Of a stretch of 64,000 nucleotides of DNA, positions 63,901 to 64,000 are shown piece by piece. Every line of letters begins with the position of its first letter. Position 1 is the first letter of the stretch. The stretch is from positions 1,054,001 through 1,118,000 of the forward strand of contig JAVSGI010000005.1 in assembly GCA_032334235.1 (NCBI GenBank). The letters run 5' to 3'. The notes under the pieces were generated by a model. It saw only the letters and a program-made list of their open reading frames with translations. It was not told where the DNA came from and made no database searches. A program made the position numbers and the translations under genes. This DNA is from Paracoccaceae bacterium Fryx2 (GTDB taxonomy: Bacteria; Pseudomonadota; Alphaproteobacteria; Rhodobacterales; Rhodobacteraceae).

Positions 63901-64000
63901 GCGGTCGATGGTTTCGGGCGCGGCACCCGAAAAACTGGTGCTGACGGTGACCACGGGGCGATCGACATCGGGCAGCTCGCGCACTTCGGCGCCGGAAAGC
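60964..64000 (-). CDS. RND efflux transporter, inner-membrane pump (HAE1/AcrB-like), 5' end missing
   Basis: The pump exports drugs or other amphiphiles using the proton gradient, with a membrane-fusion protein and an outer-membrane channel. More than 1000 residues are visible, starting LSGAEVRELPDVDRPVVTVS at the window edge, so only the first few dozen are missing. It has two large periplasmic loops, 12 helices and the helix-4 motif ATGMVVDDAIVVLENIVRR with the proton-relay aspartates. The second half includes QIGLVLLVGIMAKNGILIVEF. The membrane-fusion partner would lie upstream beyond the edge. Frame and end are clear; the true start is not in view. Confidence 0.93.
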   Translation of the reverse strand, partial: LSGAEVRELPDVDRPVVTVSTSFSGAAPETIDREITAVIEGAAGRVAGVKEISSSSRFGSSRVTVEFSDSVDLDVAATDMRDAIARIANSLPDDADTPRIVKADANAEAVLRIAMTSATRSSQELTLLVEDLVEDRLLSAPGVADIQIFGDREQVFRVDIDQMQLASRGLTLADLRNSLRNVAFDAPAGALSSDRQSILVRTTAAVTTAAQFEALEVAASVRLGDVAQVTLGPEPGASILRANGQTGIGLGIIRQAQSNTLDISAAVTKIVAEVQAILPPDVRIFITSDTATFINGAIHEVEIALVFSVLIVTAVMYLFLRDVRATLIPAIAMPVALVGTLAAIWLVGFSINILTLLALVLATGMVVDDAIVVLENIVRRRSEGMGARAAAVLGTQQVFFAVIATTTTLAAVFIPLSFLPGQTGGLFREFGFTLAMAVLLSSITALTLCPVLASRLLRPVDVAAPARGPVTWVGNRLARLYARTLHAALEAPMVVVALAVLFALTAGMLFTTLRQELTPSEDRALAMLSVQAPQGVALDYTDAKMREIEALLEPLRASGEIANVFAIAGQGGSDNRGFMVLSLADWADRSRSQQEIVAEINEKLRGVIGIRAFAIQSNSLGIRGAGQGLSLAVVGDDYDGLAESARTLVAEMEKNPAFGQVRLGYDTTQPQLFIEVDRARASDLGVNIDGLGEALQAVLDGRTVGTVFLDDSSYDIKMVSTSDPVNDPGDLERIFVQAGAGSAAGPQMVPISTFVTLTERAVAPELGREAQMRSVPVTAGLTPDLALGDALVQVQALAADILPPGSRIVPMAEAATLGETSSGLLLTFGFAILVVFLVLAAQFESFVSAVIVMATVPLGLACAVFAMVMTGGSLNVYSQIGLVLLVGIMAKNGILIVEFANQLRDGGATVRQAIESASVIRLRPVMMTMVATVLGGLPLVLAFGAGAEARAVLGWIIVGGLGLATVATLYLTPVAYLLLAELSKPKAEEAALLHRELGEAARVMRAQTPAE

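Noticed and set aside
1-64000. tRNA, rRNA, insertion sequence, prophage or plasmid-origin genes
   Set aside because: Reading through both strands, I saw no cloverleaf with a TTC-type T-loop, no rRNA-like stretch, no transposase or integrase motif and no replication gene. A tRNAscan and IS search would settle it.

Overview
The window is 64 kb of GC-rich bacterial chromosome with tightly packed genes. It looks like an alphaproteobacterium of the Rhodobacterales (Rhodobacteraceae/Paracoccaceae). Pointers are a nuo operon carrying a DUF5337 gene and a NuoE with a C-terminal helix-hairpin-helix extension, a two-gene pntAB, a Pcm-like/TolC pair, a DUF6280-type protein and a PopZ-like protein. No rRNA, tRNA, CRISPR array, insertion sequence or prophage was recognised. 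The assignment is inferred from gene content and base composition, not from a database search.

Layout. 1-5879 (minus) is the promoter-proximal half of the complex I operon: nuoA, nuoB, nuoC, nuoD, a small membrane ORF, nuoE, an HhH membrane protein, a DUF5337 gene and nuoF (cut by the left edge). 6.4-13.4 kb holds creA, a DegT-type aminotransferase, gph, glmU-glmS (UDP-GlcNAc supply), an AlkD-like gene and a lipoprotein; moaA follows. 14.6-24.3 kb is a peptide-type ABC import locus. On the minus strand a fused double-ATPase gene runs into argE-like, FAD-oxidoreductase and M20-amidohydrolase genes; divergently on the plus strand lie a binding protein and two permeases. 24.3-28.8 kb has a DUF3422 gene and pntAB (transhydrogenase). 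29-33.2 kb carries an ICMT-like methyltransferase and the kynurenine genes kynU and kynA, with nnrS and a possible Trp-containing leader ORF between them. 33.3-40.8 kb is mixed: L,D-transpeptidase, D-lyxose-isomerase-like, class I amidotransferase, DUF305 with a CueR-like operator, PAS-GGDEF, class V aminotransferase and an MsbA-like exporter. 40.8-46 kb has ygfZ, efp, a DUF6280-type gene, a PopZ-like gene, a TolC-family gene and a Pcm-like gene. 46.2-50.5 kb is one 1457-residue hybrid sensor kinase. 51.1-57.7 kb is a second, complete dipeptide transporter operon (dppABCDF) with a proline-type peptidase, overlapped by a phosphopantetheinyl transferase. The window ends with an Old Yellow Enzyme, an Hsp70-like ATPase and an RND efflux pump cut by the right edge.

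The most unusual structure is a head-to-tail array of about six 35-bp units (52711-52921), most forming a 10-bp stem-loop, between dppA and dppB. It starts on the dppA stop codon and ends in a terminator-like hairpin. Other dispersed non-coding structure includes a family of GC hairpins with a conserved TGTCT loop and a GGATATTT tail, and a family of AT-rich palindromes. Many gene pairs overlap by ATGA, TGATG or TAATG, which supports long operons with translational coupling.
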